DNA of 64,000 nt from the NCBI GenBank assembly GCA_947502925.1, contig CANNBS010000001.1:310001-374000 (forward strand), read 5' to 3'. The notes beneath the pieces are model-generated. The model was not told where the DNA came from. It saw only the letters and a list, made by a program, of their open reading frames with translations, and searched no databases. The stretch comes from an uncultured Marinicella sp. GTDB taxonomy: Bacteria > Pseudomonadota > Gammaproteobacteria > Xanthomonadales > Marinicellaceae. The translations under genes and the position numbers were made by a program. How positions within the stretch are numbered: position 1 is the stretch's first letter; each line of letters begins with the position of its first letter. Of this stretch, positions 18,421 through 27,246 are shown piece after piece.

Positions 18421-20472
18421 TTATTTTGGGCAAAAATCCAGTGCCAATTCCGCCCCTGGCGCTTTTTCAGATTGATGCCAACCATTTCCATCAGAATATT
18501 TAATAACTGCTGGGGCATCCTTACCCTGAACTTTCACATAAATATTAAACCCATCTGATGTTTCTTGTTTGTATTTGGCTATCGCTTTTTCAGAATTTTC
18601 TTCAAGGGGCAAATAAGATAACTTCTGTAAATGCATTTGTTCATCCATATGAAATAAAAACCAGCCTTTCTTGTATTTTCTGGTGGTCATAAAATAACCA
18701 TCATAATAAAAGTCGTAGTAATAATTGTGGTTATTTATACTAACCTCTTTAACCTGATCGTTTAACTCAACTTTTAAATTGATTTTACAATCAATCACTG
18801 ACTTTTCTCGTTCTTGGGTAAACTGAGATTGCGACCAGTGCATCCAATTAATAACATTCTCTTTATCACATTTGCTTAACAAGCCGGATTCTAATTGCTC
18901 TCCACACGCATAATGACTGTTTTTAACAAGTTGTCCACTCACCCAATCTTTATATCGAGTCAAATGTTTGTGTTTGGCATGGCGGGGCTCTTCAGCTGAC
19001 TGACCAAACAAAAACTGAACATTATGATTAATGCCCAACCAGTCTAAAATTGAAGGGGCTAAATCATAGGAAGCCAACGGTTGATGAGCTATTTTATCAG
19101 GATAATTTGTCATGCCCACTAATCGTCGATCATAAACCAGATCCCCAAATACAGATTTCATTGTGGGATTGGGAAAAATTCCGTGGTCAGCCACCACCAC
19201 TAACAGTGTATCGTCTAACAGCTGTTTACGTTCCAGTTCATTTATAAATTTTGAAAGTAACAAATCAGTACATTTAACCGCAGCTAAAAACTGCTCTTCA
19301 CTTTCTTTAAGAGGTTCACAATCACGGTAAATAAAGCCAGGTTTATGGGTGCCTAAATTTATTAATGTGAGATTATATGGCTGCTCTTTCTTATCCGCCG
19401 CTTCAATGGTCTTTAGCGCCTCATTAAACAAATCCACATCACTCAACCCCCAGAAGCTGTTTTTTGATCTCAATCCTTGTTTGTACCAATGTTTCATTCC
19501 CCACGCATGGTCATATCCATGAGACAATAAAAAATCACCTTTCCCGGCAAACTCAATCATGGCGCCACCTAAAAAGTACTGTTCATACCCCGCTCTATTC
19601 AACACATCACCTAAACAGGGTAAATTTGACAAATAACCACTTCCGGCCATAAAACTGTCATTACCTGATCGCATACTCAACAATGTCCCACACATACTCG
19701 AAACAATGCCTTCAATGGTTACATACGCAGAATTTTGATGCTCAAACGATTGATAGCGGTTGCTTAAGGCTTGTATATTGGGGGTTAATTTATTAAAGGG
19801 TGGCGTATCTAAAAAGAACTGATTAAATGATTCTAAATAAATTAGTATGAGATTTTTTTTCACCGGCGCTTCTGCAGATATTAATTGCTTCGATAAAACT
19901 TTTTGAGAATTTATATATCCGTTTTCAGACAACGCATTTAAAACATCCTTATCAATGGCAAGTAATTCAGAATAATCTTTGTTAAAAGCAAACCATCCTG
20001 CGCTGAATCGACCCGCCGATGTATAAAAACTCAGAACAAGCAACAAAATCAGACCAGCTGTAAACTGCCAGATATGTAAGCTTTTTACATGGCGGCTAAA
20101 ATAAAAAATTACCGCAATAATAAGCAACATAAAAATGGCAAGTGCCATTAAATGGTATCCAAACTCAGCAACACCAATATGAAAAGACTCCCATCCTACG
20201 TGATAAAAAACTTCATCATTAAAACCATGGCCTGCAAATCTGTATATCATTGTTTCTAAAAAAGAAAAGAACAGGAGCAGTAAATAAAAAATGACAAGTA
20301 TAAATTTGAGTGTTTGTTGAATAAGAGAACGACTGTTCAGTGACAAAATTGAACCCACCAGAGCAGCCACCAACAACAAATCAATCGTTATTCTAAATCC
20401 TGTATTTTCCCCTAAGAATGACAAAACCAGAAAAGGCAGGTACAGCGCGATAATAAAATATAATCTTTTCAT
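18421..20472 (-). CDS. OpgB/LTA-synthase-like phosphoglycerol transferase
   Basis: A 683-residue inner membrane protein of the alkaline phosphatase/sulfatase superfamily. Four or five hydrophobic helices fill residues 1-165. The extracytoplasmic domain starts at KKNLILIYLESFNQ (about residue 205). Features shared with OpgB are VTIEGIVSSMCGTLL (with the likely nucleophile Thr and metal site), CLGDVLNRAGYEQYFLGGA, and VVADHGIFPNP near residue 430. OpgB moves phosphoglycerol from phosphatidylglycerol to periplasmic glucans. No opgGH genes are nearby, so the acceptor here is open. It is 10 bases upstream of the GMC gene and probably heads an operon with it and the Tat-signal protein. Confidence 0.8.
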   Translation of the reverse strand: MKRLYFIIALYLPFLVLSFLGENTGFRITIDLLLVAALVGSILSLNSRSLIQQTLKFILVIFYLLLLFFSFLETMIYRFAGHGFNDEVFYHVGWESFHIGVAEFGYHLMALAIFMLLIIAVIFYFSRHVKSLHIWQFTAGLILLLVLSFYTSAGRFSAGWFAFNKDYSELLAIDKDVLNALSENGYINSQKVLSKQLISAEAPVKKNLILIYLESFNQFFLDTPPFNKLTPNIQALSNRYQSFEHQNSAYVTIEGIVSSMCGTLLSMRSGNDSFMAGSGYLSNLPCLGDVLNRAGYEQYFLGGAMIEFAGKGDFLLSHGYDHAWGMKHWYKQGLRSKNSFWGLSDVDLFNEALKTIEAADKKEQPYNLTLINLGTHKPGFIYRDCEPLKESEEQFLAAVKCTDLLLSKFINELERKQLLDDTLLVVVADHGIFPNPTMKSVFGDLVYDRRLVGMTNYPDKIAHQPLASYDLAPSILDWLGINHNVQFLFGQSAEEPRHAKHKHLTRYKDWVSGQLVKNSHYACGEQLESGLLSKCDKENVINWMHWSQSQFTQEREKSVIDCKINLKVELNDQVKEVSINNHNYYYDFYYDGYFMTTRKYKKGWFLFHMDEQMHLQKLSYLPLEENSEKAIAKYKQETSDGFNIYVKVQGKDAPAVIKYSDGNGWHQSEKAPGAELALDFCPK

Positions 20473-20557
20473 GTTAGATGGTTATGTGTTTTTCAGAGAT
20501 TTAGAGATTGACAACATTCGCGGCATTATAGCGAATAAACAAATTGAATATTGTGCG

Positions 20558-21640
20558 TTATTTAACACGCAAGCAAAATTCCGGTGTTAATTTTGGGTGT
20601 CGCAATCGCATGTTTTCATAAGGTTTTAATTGCATCGCCGCCATCAGTTGTGTGGGCTGGATGGTGCCTGCCAATATCAATTCTTCATCCAGCTGATGAA
20701 TGCGGTCGATAAAAGCAATGTCTTCAGGGTTATCCGCATCAAAATTGAGGCCAAATCCACGATCAATAAAAATTAATATTAAATTGGCGAACGGAATATA
20801 GGTCTCGAAATGGAAGTTTTTCACTAATAATGGCAAAACATCCTGCGCGCGAATGCCTTCAAAGCTCCCTATTGAACAATCATGGTTAATGAATCGTTTT
20901 TGTGGTCTTTTTAATTGGTGGTTATAACGATAACGTTTAGGCATTTCTCGCCAAATCCGTTTTAGCTCTTTAACCGCCTCAGGCCAGCGCCGGTGGCCAT
21001 TGCGGCCAATAATATCAGAGGTTATAAAATAGGACTGTTCATGCATAGAAGATTTAATCTGAGCAAATAAATGCTCTAATTCAACAACATGGTGAAGACT
21101 TTGATTGGCAATGACTAAATCATATAATTGTTGACTCTTCCAGCCATTAAAATCAGCCTGTAAAAATTGCAAGTGACTGGCAACCCCTGCATCCTTGGCC
21201 ATCGCCAGGCCACGTTGAAACATGGCTTCATTAATATCCATGCATTGGATGATAAAATCCTTTATACCTGATTCAATAAGCCCTAAAGCCAGCCTGATTT
21301 CTGTATCACAGTTCCCGGCACCGATGCTTACTATTTGCATTGTGTCGTTATGCTTTTTTTCATTAAACGCTTTGACGGCATAAAGTTTAAAGAAACCATC
21401 GGGATGACTAAATCCAAATTGTTCTAACTGAGGGCGCAAATAGCGATTTGACCAATAATGAAAAATTTCGGGTAAATCATTCACCTCTTCTTCATCGCTA
21501 AATCGAGCCGTCTCATTATCAAATCGTTGACGATAATTTGAAAAATATTTATTCTGAATCCGCTTGAATAGTTTATAAAAAGGCAACAACAGAAGTTTTA
21601 ACCATCTCGGCATGATTTGTTTTAAATATTGAACACTCAT
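20558..21640 (-). CDS. Class I SAM-dependent methyltransferase
   Basis: A 360-residue methyltransferase-like protein. The SAM-binding motif I is VSIGAGNCDTEIRLALGL near residue 103, followed by QCMDINEAM (acidic loop) and LQADFNGW. The post-motif DLVIANQSLHHVVELEHLF is typical. The C-terminal 130 residues are not recognised. The substrate is unknown. The gene is divergent from the second methyltransferase at 21734 across 93 bases, and both lie between an OpgB-like enzyme and a GT2, suggesting modification of a glycan or lipid. Start at 21640; an internal ATG at codon 10 is possible. Confidence 0.75.
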   Translation of the reverse strand: MSVQYLKQIMPRWLKLLLLPFYKLFKRIQNKYFSNYRQRFDNETARFSDEEEVNDLPEIFHYWSNRYLRPQLEQFGFSHPDGFFKLYAVKAFNEKKHNDTMQIVSIGAGNCDTEIRLALGLIESGIKDFIIQCMDINEAMFQRGLAMAKDAGVASHLQFLQADFNGWKSQQLYDLVIANQSLHHVVELEHLFAQIKSSMHEQSYFITSDIIGRNGHRRWPEAVKELKRIWREMPKRYRYNHQLKRPQKRFINHDCSIGSFEGIRAQDVLPLLVKNFHFETYIPFANLILIFIDRGFGLNFDADNPEDIAFIDRIHQLDEELILAGTIQPTQLMAAMQLKPYENMRLRHPKLTPEFCLRVK

Positions 21641-21733
21641 CCAGGCATTATTTGTTTCTGAAATATCAAAATTATTTTATTAAAGTTCGTTTACAATAGG
21701 TATACCTAAGATTGTTTATCTGCTAATCATATC

Positions 21734-22609
21734 ATGCTCACATTGCCCCTGTACCAAGTTAATTCCAAACAAGCTTATCAAAAGCTCCTATCAGAGAACG
21801 AACGTGAATTAAGTCAGCTTAAGCATAAACAAGATGAGCTGAAAACTAAGCTTAATGACAAAAAGAAATATTACATTGACGGTACGAGCTGGCCAATAAA
21901 AAGTAGTAGTCAGTTTTTAATGGATAATCAATACGGCATACAAAATACACCTAACTGGCGTGAACGACTGGTTTGTAAGAAAACCGGTTTAAACAACCGT
22001 ATTCGTGGTGCCATTCATGTTTTTGAGTCTTTTTGTAAACCCAATAAAAAAGATGCAATTTATTTGACTGAACAGTTAAGCCCTTTATACCAATGGCTGA
22101 CTAAAAACTATCAAAATACCGTTGGCAGTGAATTTATATCAGCCAGTTCGTGGATTAATAAGATTCGTTTTAAACTCAAGCTGTTCCCGCATCAGCTTCA
22201 TCACCAGGATTTAACCGACTTAGACTGCCCGAATGAGCGCTTTCAATATGTATTGTCCTTTGATTGTTTTGAGCATATTCCAGATTATACACAGGCATTT
22301 AGTGAAATCTTCAGGATTTTAAAACCGAGTGGTCAGCTGTTGTTTTCAGTGCCTTTTAATGTCAATGCGGATGATACTATAATCAGGGCGTCAATTGACG
22401 AACAGGGCGAAACCACATTTCATGTTGAGCCCGAATACCACGGCAATCCAATGTCAAAAGAAGGCAGTTTAAGTTATTACACGTTTGGTTGGGATTTATT
22501 GGACACCTTGAAATCTGTGGGGTTTAGCGAGGCTTATGCACTGGTTTATTGGTCGAAAAAATACATGTACTTAGGCGGTCCGCAGTTATTATTGTGCGCT
22601 GAAAAATAA
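21734..22609 (+). CDS. Class I SAM-dependent methyltransferase
   Basis: A 291-residue protein with a charged, coiled-coil-prone N-terminus (SENERELSQLKHKQDELKTK near residue 20). A Methyltransf_11-like core follows, recognised by VLSFDCFEHIPDYTQAFSEI near residue 175 and ILKPSGQLLFSVPF near 195. It lacks a clear glycine-rich motif I, so SAM binding should be checked. The C-terminal YTFGWDLLDTLKSVGFSEA is typical of sugar or glycan methyltransferases in surface polysaccharide loci. It runs opposite to its methyltransferase neighbour, and its stop is four bases from the stop of the convergent GT2. Confidence 0.7.
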   Translation: MLTLPLYQVNSKQAYQKLLSENERELSQLKHKQDELKTKLNDKKKYYIDGTSWPIKSSSQFLMDNQYGIQNTPNWRERLVCKKTGLNNRIRGAIHVFESFCKPNKKDAIYLTEQLSPLYQWLTKNYQNTVGSEFISASSWINKIRFKLKLFPHQLHHQDLTDLDCPNERFQYVLSFDCFEHIPDYTQAFSEIFRILKPSGQLLFSVPFNVNADDTIIRASIDEQGETTFHVEPEYHGNPMSKEGSLSYYTFGWDLLDTLKSVGFSEAYALVYWSKKYMYLGGPQLLLCAEK

Positions 22610-22613
22610 AAAA

Positions 22614-23552
22614 TTATTGATCAAACCCAGGCGGCTTAAATTCATCCACCAGATACAAGGGCCGTTGTTTGGTTTCATTAAACATGCGGCCAAGGTATTC
22701 GCCGATAACGCCAAGGGCGGTGAGCTGAATACCGCCGAGGAATAATATCACCACCATTAAGGACGGGTAACCCGGGACATCGCTGCCGAGAATCAGGGTT
22801 TTACCAATCACCACCATGCCGTAGATAAAGGCGAATGTGGCCACGGTCATACCGATCCAGGTGGCGAAACGCAGCGGTAAATAACTAAAAGAGGTGATGC
22901 CGTCGATGGCAAAGCGCCAGAGTTTATTGTAATTCCATTTGGTTTCGCCGGCGGCACGGGGCTCGCGTTCGAAATACAGTTGTTTTTGTTTATAACCGAC
23001 CCAGGCAAACAGACCTTTCATAAAACGGTTGCGCTCACGCAGTTGATTGACCGCACGGTAGGCTTTTTTTGACATCAGACGATAATCACCGGTGTCTTTT
23101 GGAATGGTGGTGTCGCTCATGGTGTTTAAGATACGGTAAAACCAGTTGGCGGTGGTTTTTTTGACCCAGGTCTCGCCCTGACGTTGCTTACGCGTGGCAT
23201 AGACCACATCATAGCCCTCATGCCAGGCAGCTATCATATCCGGGATTAATTCCGGGGGGTCCTGTAAATCCACATCAATCACAATCACCGCATCGCCATC
23301 GGCATGATCCAGACCTGCTGTCAGCGCCTGTTCTTTGCCAAAATTACGACTCAGCGACAAATAACCATAACGGCCATCATCGGCTTGCAGCTGTTGCATG
23401 TGTTGCAGGCTGTTGTCAGTTGAGCCATCATTCACAAACAACACCCGCCAATCGATGTCCAGTTGCGACATGACATCATTAATACGTTCACGGAAAACGC
23501 TTAACACATCCTGTTCGTTATAAACCGGCACAATAATATCGACAGAGGGCAT
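22614..23552 (-). CDS. Polyprenyl-phosphate glycosyltransferase, GT2 (ArnC/GtrB-like)
   Basis: A 312-residue GT2 enzyme. The catalytic domain begins VDIIVPVYNEQDVL and has the metal-binding DVDLQDPPE near residue 95 plus the acceptor region GDYRLMSKKAYRAV. Two membrane helices follow, at about residues 235-255 and 265-290, ending in GVIGEYLGRMFNETKQRPLY. This design fits enzymes that load a sugar on undecaprenyl phosphate on the cytoplasmic side, such as GtrB, ArnC and DPM1-like proteins. Which sugar is transferred cannot be told. No flippase or second transferase is adjacent. Confidence 0.85.
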   Translation of the reverse strand: MPSVDIIVPVYNEQDVLSVFRERINDVMSQLDIDWRVLFVNDGSTDNSLQHMQQLQADDGRYGYLSLSRNFGKEQALTAGLDHADGDAVIVIDVDLQDPPELIPDMIAAWHEGYDVVYATRKQRQGETWVKKTTANWFYRILNTMSDTTIPKDTGDYRLMSKKAYRAVNQLRERNRFMKGLFAWVGYKQKQLYFEREPRAAGETKWNYNKLWRFAIDGITSFSYLPLRFATWIGMTVATFAFIYGMVVIGKTLILGSDVPGYPSLMVVILFLGGIQLTALGVIGEYLGRMFNETKQRPLYLVDEFKPPGFDQ

Positions 23553-23617
23553 ATAAGACTCAGTGCAAAAGGCTTATTGTAGTCAAATTAGCGTCGCAGG
23601 TCATTATCGCTGAAAGA

Positions 23618-23986
23618 CTATTTTACCAACAGAAACTTTAATCGCAGCCCGGCAAGCAAAAAGATAGCACAAGCAATCAATACACCAACCGTATTAGCCA
23701 GTAAATCCGCCCATTCAAAAAATCGGTAACCGCTCATACCTTGCAAAACTTCTATACAAAACCCCATCATAATAAACAAACACACCACCAGCCACCTGTT
23801 ATAAGCCAAATGCAAAAACCAATAGCTCATACCAAAATAAGCCAGTAAATGACCCAACTTGTCACCACCCTGAACGCTATCCATAGGTACGGATAAAGGC
23901 ATCAGTGATAACAGCCAAACAGTGACCACCATCAGCCAACCAATCATCAATCCCAGCGGCTTTTTTATAACCATTGCTGAATCCAT
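23618..23986 (-). CDS. VanZ-like membrane protein
   Basis: A 122-residue protein with four hydrophobic helices and the VanZ family pattern GDKLGHLLAYFGMSYWF near residue 40, followed by a conserved acidic site in the third helix (MGFCIEVLQGMSGYRFFEWADLLANTVG near residues 75-102). The family's role is unclear outside teicoplanin resistance, and here it is not evidence of antibiotic resistance. Two starts are possible, ATG at 23986 or 23974. The longer form overlaps the preceding DUF3524 gene by 22 bases and the shorter by 10, so the two are coupled either way. Confidence 0.75.
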   Translation of the reverse strand: MDSAMVIKKPLGLMIGWLMVVTVWLLSLMPLSVPMDSVQGGDKLGHLLAYFGMSYWFLHLAYNRWLVVCLFIMMGFCIEVLQGMSGYRFFEWADLLANTVGVLIACAIFLLAGLRLKFLLVK

Positions 23987-25044
23987 CGTTCATAATCAGG
24001 CAGGCAATGGCGCCAGGATAAAGCAGGATTGACTGTCTTTAATTGGTTGGGGTTTTTCAGTTTAGCCAAAATCGCCCGGGCTTGTTGCCGGGGATCATCC
24101 GGTGATGCTGGATACAGATTTTCAGGCGGATATAAATCCGGATACACCAGGTGATTCGGCGCTAAAGGCCGGCAGCCACAGGCCGCGGCTTCCAGCATGG
24201 CAATACCCTGAAAATCATGATCCGCGGTGGATAACACCACATCAGCCTGTTGTAAAACGTTCAGGTAATCAGCCCGATTATCCACATAACCAAGTGTCAA
24301 ACATTGATCGGCATGGTTTTCTTTAATTGCTTGCATGGCTTTCGGGATTCTTTTAAAGGCACGGCCCAGAATATGAAATTTTATCGGCAAACTTTGGCAA
24401 AGTTGTAATAAAGCCAACAAGGTTTCAGGGCCTTTGTCATGCTCCCAACGGTGATTCCAAACCACCTGAAGTCCATCGGTTTGCAACGATTTTTTAGCTA
24501 CGTGTAGGGGTTGACAGTCGTCCCGAATCGGCACCTGCAAAACACGGGCATTGGTCTCGATTGAATCGATTAAATCGGCCGGAATGCCATCGGGCATTTT
24601 TTGTAGGAATTGTTTCGCCCCTGTGAGAAAACTGCGGCGATTATAGGCACTGTTAAAGATCACCTCGTCGGCTAAATACGCTGCCATCAGGCTGTTTAAG
24701 CGCACCGTTGGCATACCCGCTTGGCGCGGATTGTGTGGATAGGCAAACTGGTTCTCATGAAAATACAGAAGGTTAGGAATGCTCGTTAAATGTGGATAAA
24801 AGCCGCGAACAGCGGCTAAATCCGTCATTGATGTGGCAATCAGTAGATCATAATCTTGTTTTAACCGTTCGTCATATTGGCTTTTAAAGTTCAACGCACT
24901 GGCCGCCATGCGCCAGCTGAAAAAATGATCTTTCAATGCCAGGGTATGCCAGTCAACGCCCTTTAAATAACGGCTGAGATTTTGATGCCAGTAGCGATGA
25001 GATTCGGCGTCATATGCCGATAGCAACAAAACCCGTTTTTTCAT
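23965..25044 (-). CDS. DUF3524 GT-B glycosyltransferase, tRNA-queuosine mannosyltransferase family
   Basis: A 359-residue GT-B protein. The N-terminal half matches DUF3524, with LLLSAYDAESHRYWHQNL at about residues 6-23, WRMAASALNFKSQ near 45-57, and LLYFHENQFAYPHNPRQAGM near 92-111. The C-terminal half has the GT4-like VVWNHRWEHDKGPETLLALL and the donor-site segment FQGIAMLEAAACGCRPLAP near residue 278. The eukaryotic homologue GTDC1 (QTMAN) adds mannose to queuosine in tRNA-Asp. The same activity in this bacterium is only inferred. The start overlaps the kinase stop by four bases (ATGA) and its 3' end overlaps VanZ. Confidence 0.8.
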   Translation of the reverse strand: MKKRVLLLSAYDAESHRYWHQNLSRYLKGVDWHTLALKDHFFSWRMAASALNFKSQYDERLKQDYDLLIATSMTDLAAVRGFYPHLTSIPNLLYFHENQFAYPHNPRQAGMPTVRLNSLMAAYLADEVIFNSAYNRRSFLTGAKQFLQKMPDGIPADLIDSIETNARVLQVPIRDDCQPLHVAKKSLQTDGLQVVWNHRWEHDKGPETLLALLQLCQSLPIKFHILGRAFKRIPKAMQAIKENHADQCLTLGYVDNRADYLNVLQQADVVLSTADHDFQGIAMLEAAACGCRPLAPNHLVYPDLYPPENLYPASPDDPRQQARAILAKLKNPNQLKTVNPALSWRHCLPDYERWIQQWL

Positions 25045-27014
25045 CGACCCTGTTTGAGGTCATCCTTCAGGCGATCAACAAATCCCATCACCGCTTCCTG
25101 AGCGTTTTGGGTGGCATTTAAACTGGTGTATTTAAGTTCACTGCCATAACCGTTACCCAAAGAATCACCGGTGACCACATCATAGCTGTCCACGTCCAGT
25201 TGGGCATTCACTAACACCGACTGACGGCCATAGTATTCGAGCATCTGCTCACCGACATAATTAACATTCGCCACCACCATCTGCTGGCCACCATAGCGGT
25301 CTAAACGTTGCCGGATATCGGCCATATCAATACCCTGGCTCATGGCCTGCGACAAACCCGGCACAAACTGCTCGTTCATGACTTTTAGGCCGGCAGATTT
25401 TAGCTCTGACTCGATGATCTTTTTAATCGGATTTGCTACCGCAGGGTCACCGAATACCAACACGGCCACGCCTTTATCACGTTTAATGACCGGTTTTGAC
25501 CTGGCTTTTTCTTGCGCTTTTTGAGCGACAGTTTTTTCAGGTACTTCGACTTTAGCGATGAGGTTTTCTGACTCGTCAACCACCCGATTAACCGCATGTT
25601 CGCCTGTTGATTCATTGGTTTTCGGCTCTGTGGCATCGGTCTTTTTATTCATCTGACCATTTTTATCGGCTGAATCAACAGCCGCAATCTGATGGTCGTC
25701 TTCAGATTGCGGAACATTGTCTTGTGTCTCGTCCTGCTCTTTTTCATCCGAACCGGACAATAATTGTGCGCCTAAGGTCAGCAAACCACCACCCTTGCCG
25801 GATGTTGTGTCCTCGTTAACAGAGACTGAATCAGCGCTTTCCTGGTTCATGTCATCACTCATGGCCTGCAGTTCAGCTTCAGATTTTAAAGGCACATCGG
25901 CTAACGTCATGGTTTCCTGATTCTCAGACATCAGTGCATTAATTGGGGTGTGCTGTTTGTCCAGCGGATTGGGTAAATAACCCTGCTGAATCGCTAAAAC
26001 GGCACCACCGGCCAACACCAGCACCACCACCGCCACTTTCCAGAACCAGCCGGATTTGTTGTTGTCCGGGCGCTGGTTATTGGGCGCCGTAGCGGCTGCA
26101 TTGGCCAGGGTTTGCGCTGCTTGCTGGGTCACTTGTTGTGATACTTTTTTAGGTTGGGTGCGTGCTTCGCTTGCATGGGCTTTAATGGTTTTTAAATCCG
26201 ATAAATCGCCACCTGCGCCCAGTTGCTTAATAATCTCGGCACAATCCTGAAAGCGTTCTTGTGGGTTTTTGGCAATCATTTTTTCCAGAATATAGTGGGT
26301 TTTCTTATCCACTTTTTTATTGATGCCGCGAATATCCGGAATTTCAGACTGCACCACTTCCAGCATCAACCCCAATGGGCTGTCATTTTCAAAGGGTACT
26401 TTGCCCGCCAGCATTTCGTAAAACACGATGCCTAAAGCGAAAATATCCGAGCGTTTATCGACTTCCTGACCGGTACAGACTTCCGGCGATAAATACCCGG
26501 GTGTGCCAACAAATTCACCTGTATTGGTGAGCTTATCGCCATATTCACGGGTTTGGGCAATGCCGAAATCCACCACTTTGACCGAGCCGTCAGTGCATAT
26601 CATTAAATTGGCCGGCTTAATATCGCGGTGCACCAAGTCATGTTTATGGGCTTCATTCAATCCGGCACAGGCCTGGCGCAGAATATTCTTGGCATCACCG
26701 ACTTGTAAAATTCGTTTGCCGGTGAGTAATTCATCCAGTGAAATACCTTCTAAAAATTCCATGGCAAAAAACGGCTGCTTGTCTTCTTTACCAATATAAT
26801 AAACCTGTATGACATTGGGGTGATTAATGGCCGCCATACTCTTGGCTTCACGGGTAAACCGCTCGATGAGATCTTCATCGTTAAGTAAATGTTCGCCCAG
26901 TGCCTTAATCGCCACATAACGGTTTAAAGTCGGTTCGAAGGCTTTATACACCACACCCATACCACCGCGTCCCAGTTCCGAGACCACTTCATAATGACCA
27001 AATTTCTTTTTCAT
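25041..27014 (-). CDS. Membrane-anchored serine/threonine protein kinase
   Basis: A 657-residue bacterial Hanks-type kinase. The N-terminal catalytic domain (about residues 5-265) shows LGRGGMGVVYKAF, VAIKAL, HRDIKPANLMI, KVVDFGIAQ and GTPGYLSPE, so all key catalytic residues are present. A helix WKVAVVVLVLAGGAVLAI near residue 330 crosses the membrane. A Ser/Glu/Asp-rich linker (about 365-510) precedes a C-terminal extracytoplasmic domain of about 150 residues (from KGVAVLVFGDPAVANP). No PASTA repeats are seen. The frame also opens at a TTG four codons earlier, but ATG at 27014, after GGGG eight bases upstream, is better. It is in one operon with DUF3524 and VanZ. Confidence 0.9.
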   Translation of the reverse strand: MKKKFGHYEVVSELGRGGMGVVYKAFEPTLNRYVAIKALGEHLLNDEDLIERFTREAKSMAAINHPNVIQVYYIGKEDKQPFFAMEFLEGISLDELLTGKRILQVGDAKNILRQACAGLNEAHKHDLVHRDIKPANLMICTDGSVKVVDFGIAQTREYGDKLTNTGEFVGTPGYLSPEVCTGQEVDKRSDIFALGIVFYEMLAGKVPFENDSPLGLMLEVVQSEIPDIRGINKKVDKKTHYILEKMIAKNPQERFQDCAEIIKQLGAGGDLSDLKTIKAHASEARTQPKKVSQQVTQQAAQTLANAAATAPNNQRPDNNKSGWFWKVAVVVLVLAGGAVLAIQQGYLPNPLDKQHTPINALMSENQETMTLADVPLKSEAELQAMSDDMNQESADSVSVNEDTTSGKGGGLLTLGAQLLSGSDEKEQDETQDNVPQSEDDHQIAAVDSADKNGQMNKKTDATEPKTNESTGEHAVNRVVDESENLIAKVEVPEKTVAQKAQEKARSKPVIKRDKGVAVLVFGDPAVANPIKKIIESELKSAGLKVMNEQFVPGLSQAMSQGIDMADIRQRLDRYGGQQMVVANVNYVGEQMLEYYGRQSVLVNAQLDVDSYDVVTGDSLGNGYGSELKYTSLNATQNAQEAVMGFVDRLKDDLKQGR

Positions 27015-27246
27015 GGTTTTCCCCAATAAAAATCGATAATACCGCTATTATAAAACAGTGGTTTGAATGTTAGCTTAACCCAAAATCAGCCAAATTTGTG
27101 AAGGTGGTCACTTTTTTGCCCGTCTTTTTCAGTGATACAAGCCATAAAAGGCTGTGTTAGCCCCGTGCGATAAGGTAAAATTAGCCGTTTTTTCTCACAT
27201 GACCTGTGCCAAGCTCACGGGTCTCAAAAATCAGGACAGTAGTACC

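Noticed and set aside
23618..23986. VanZ protein as an antibiotic resistance gene
   Set aside because: VanZ-like proteins are common and only one type is linked to teicoplanin resistance. There are no other van genes here.
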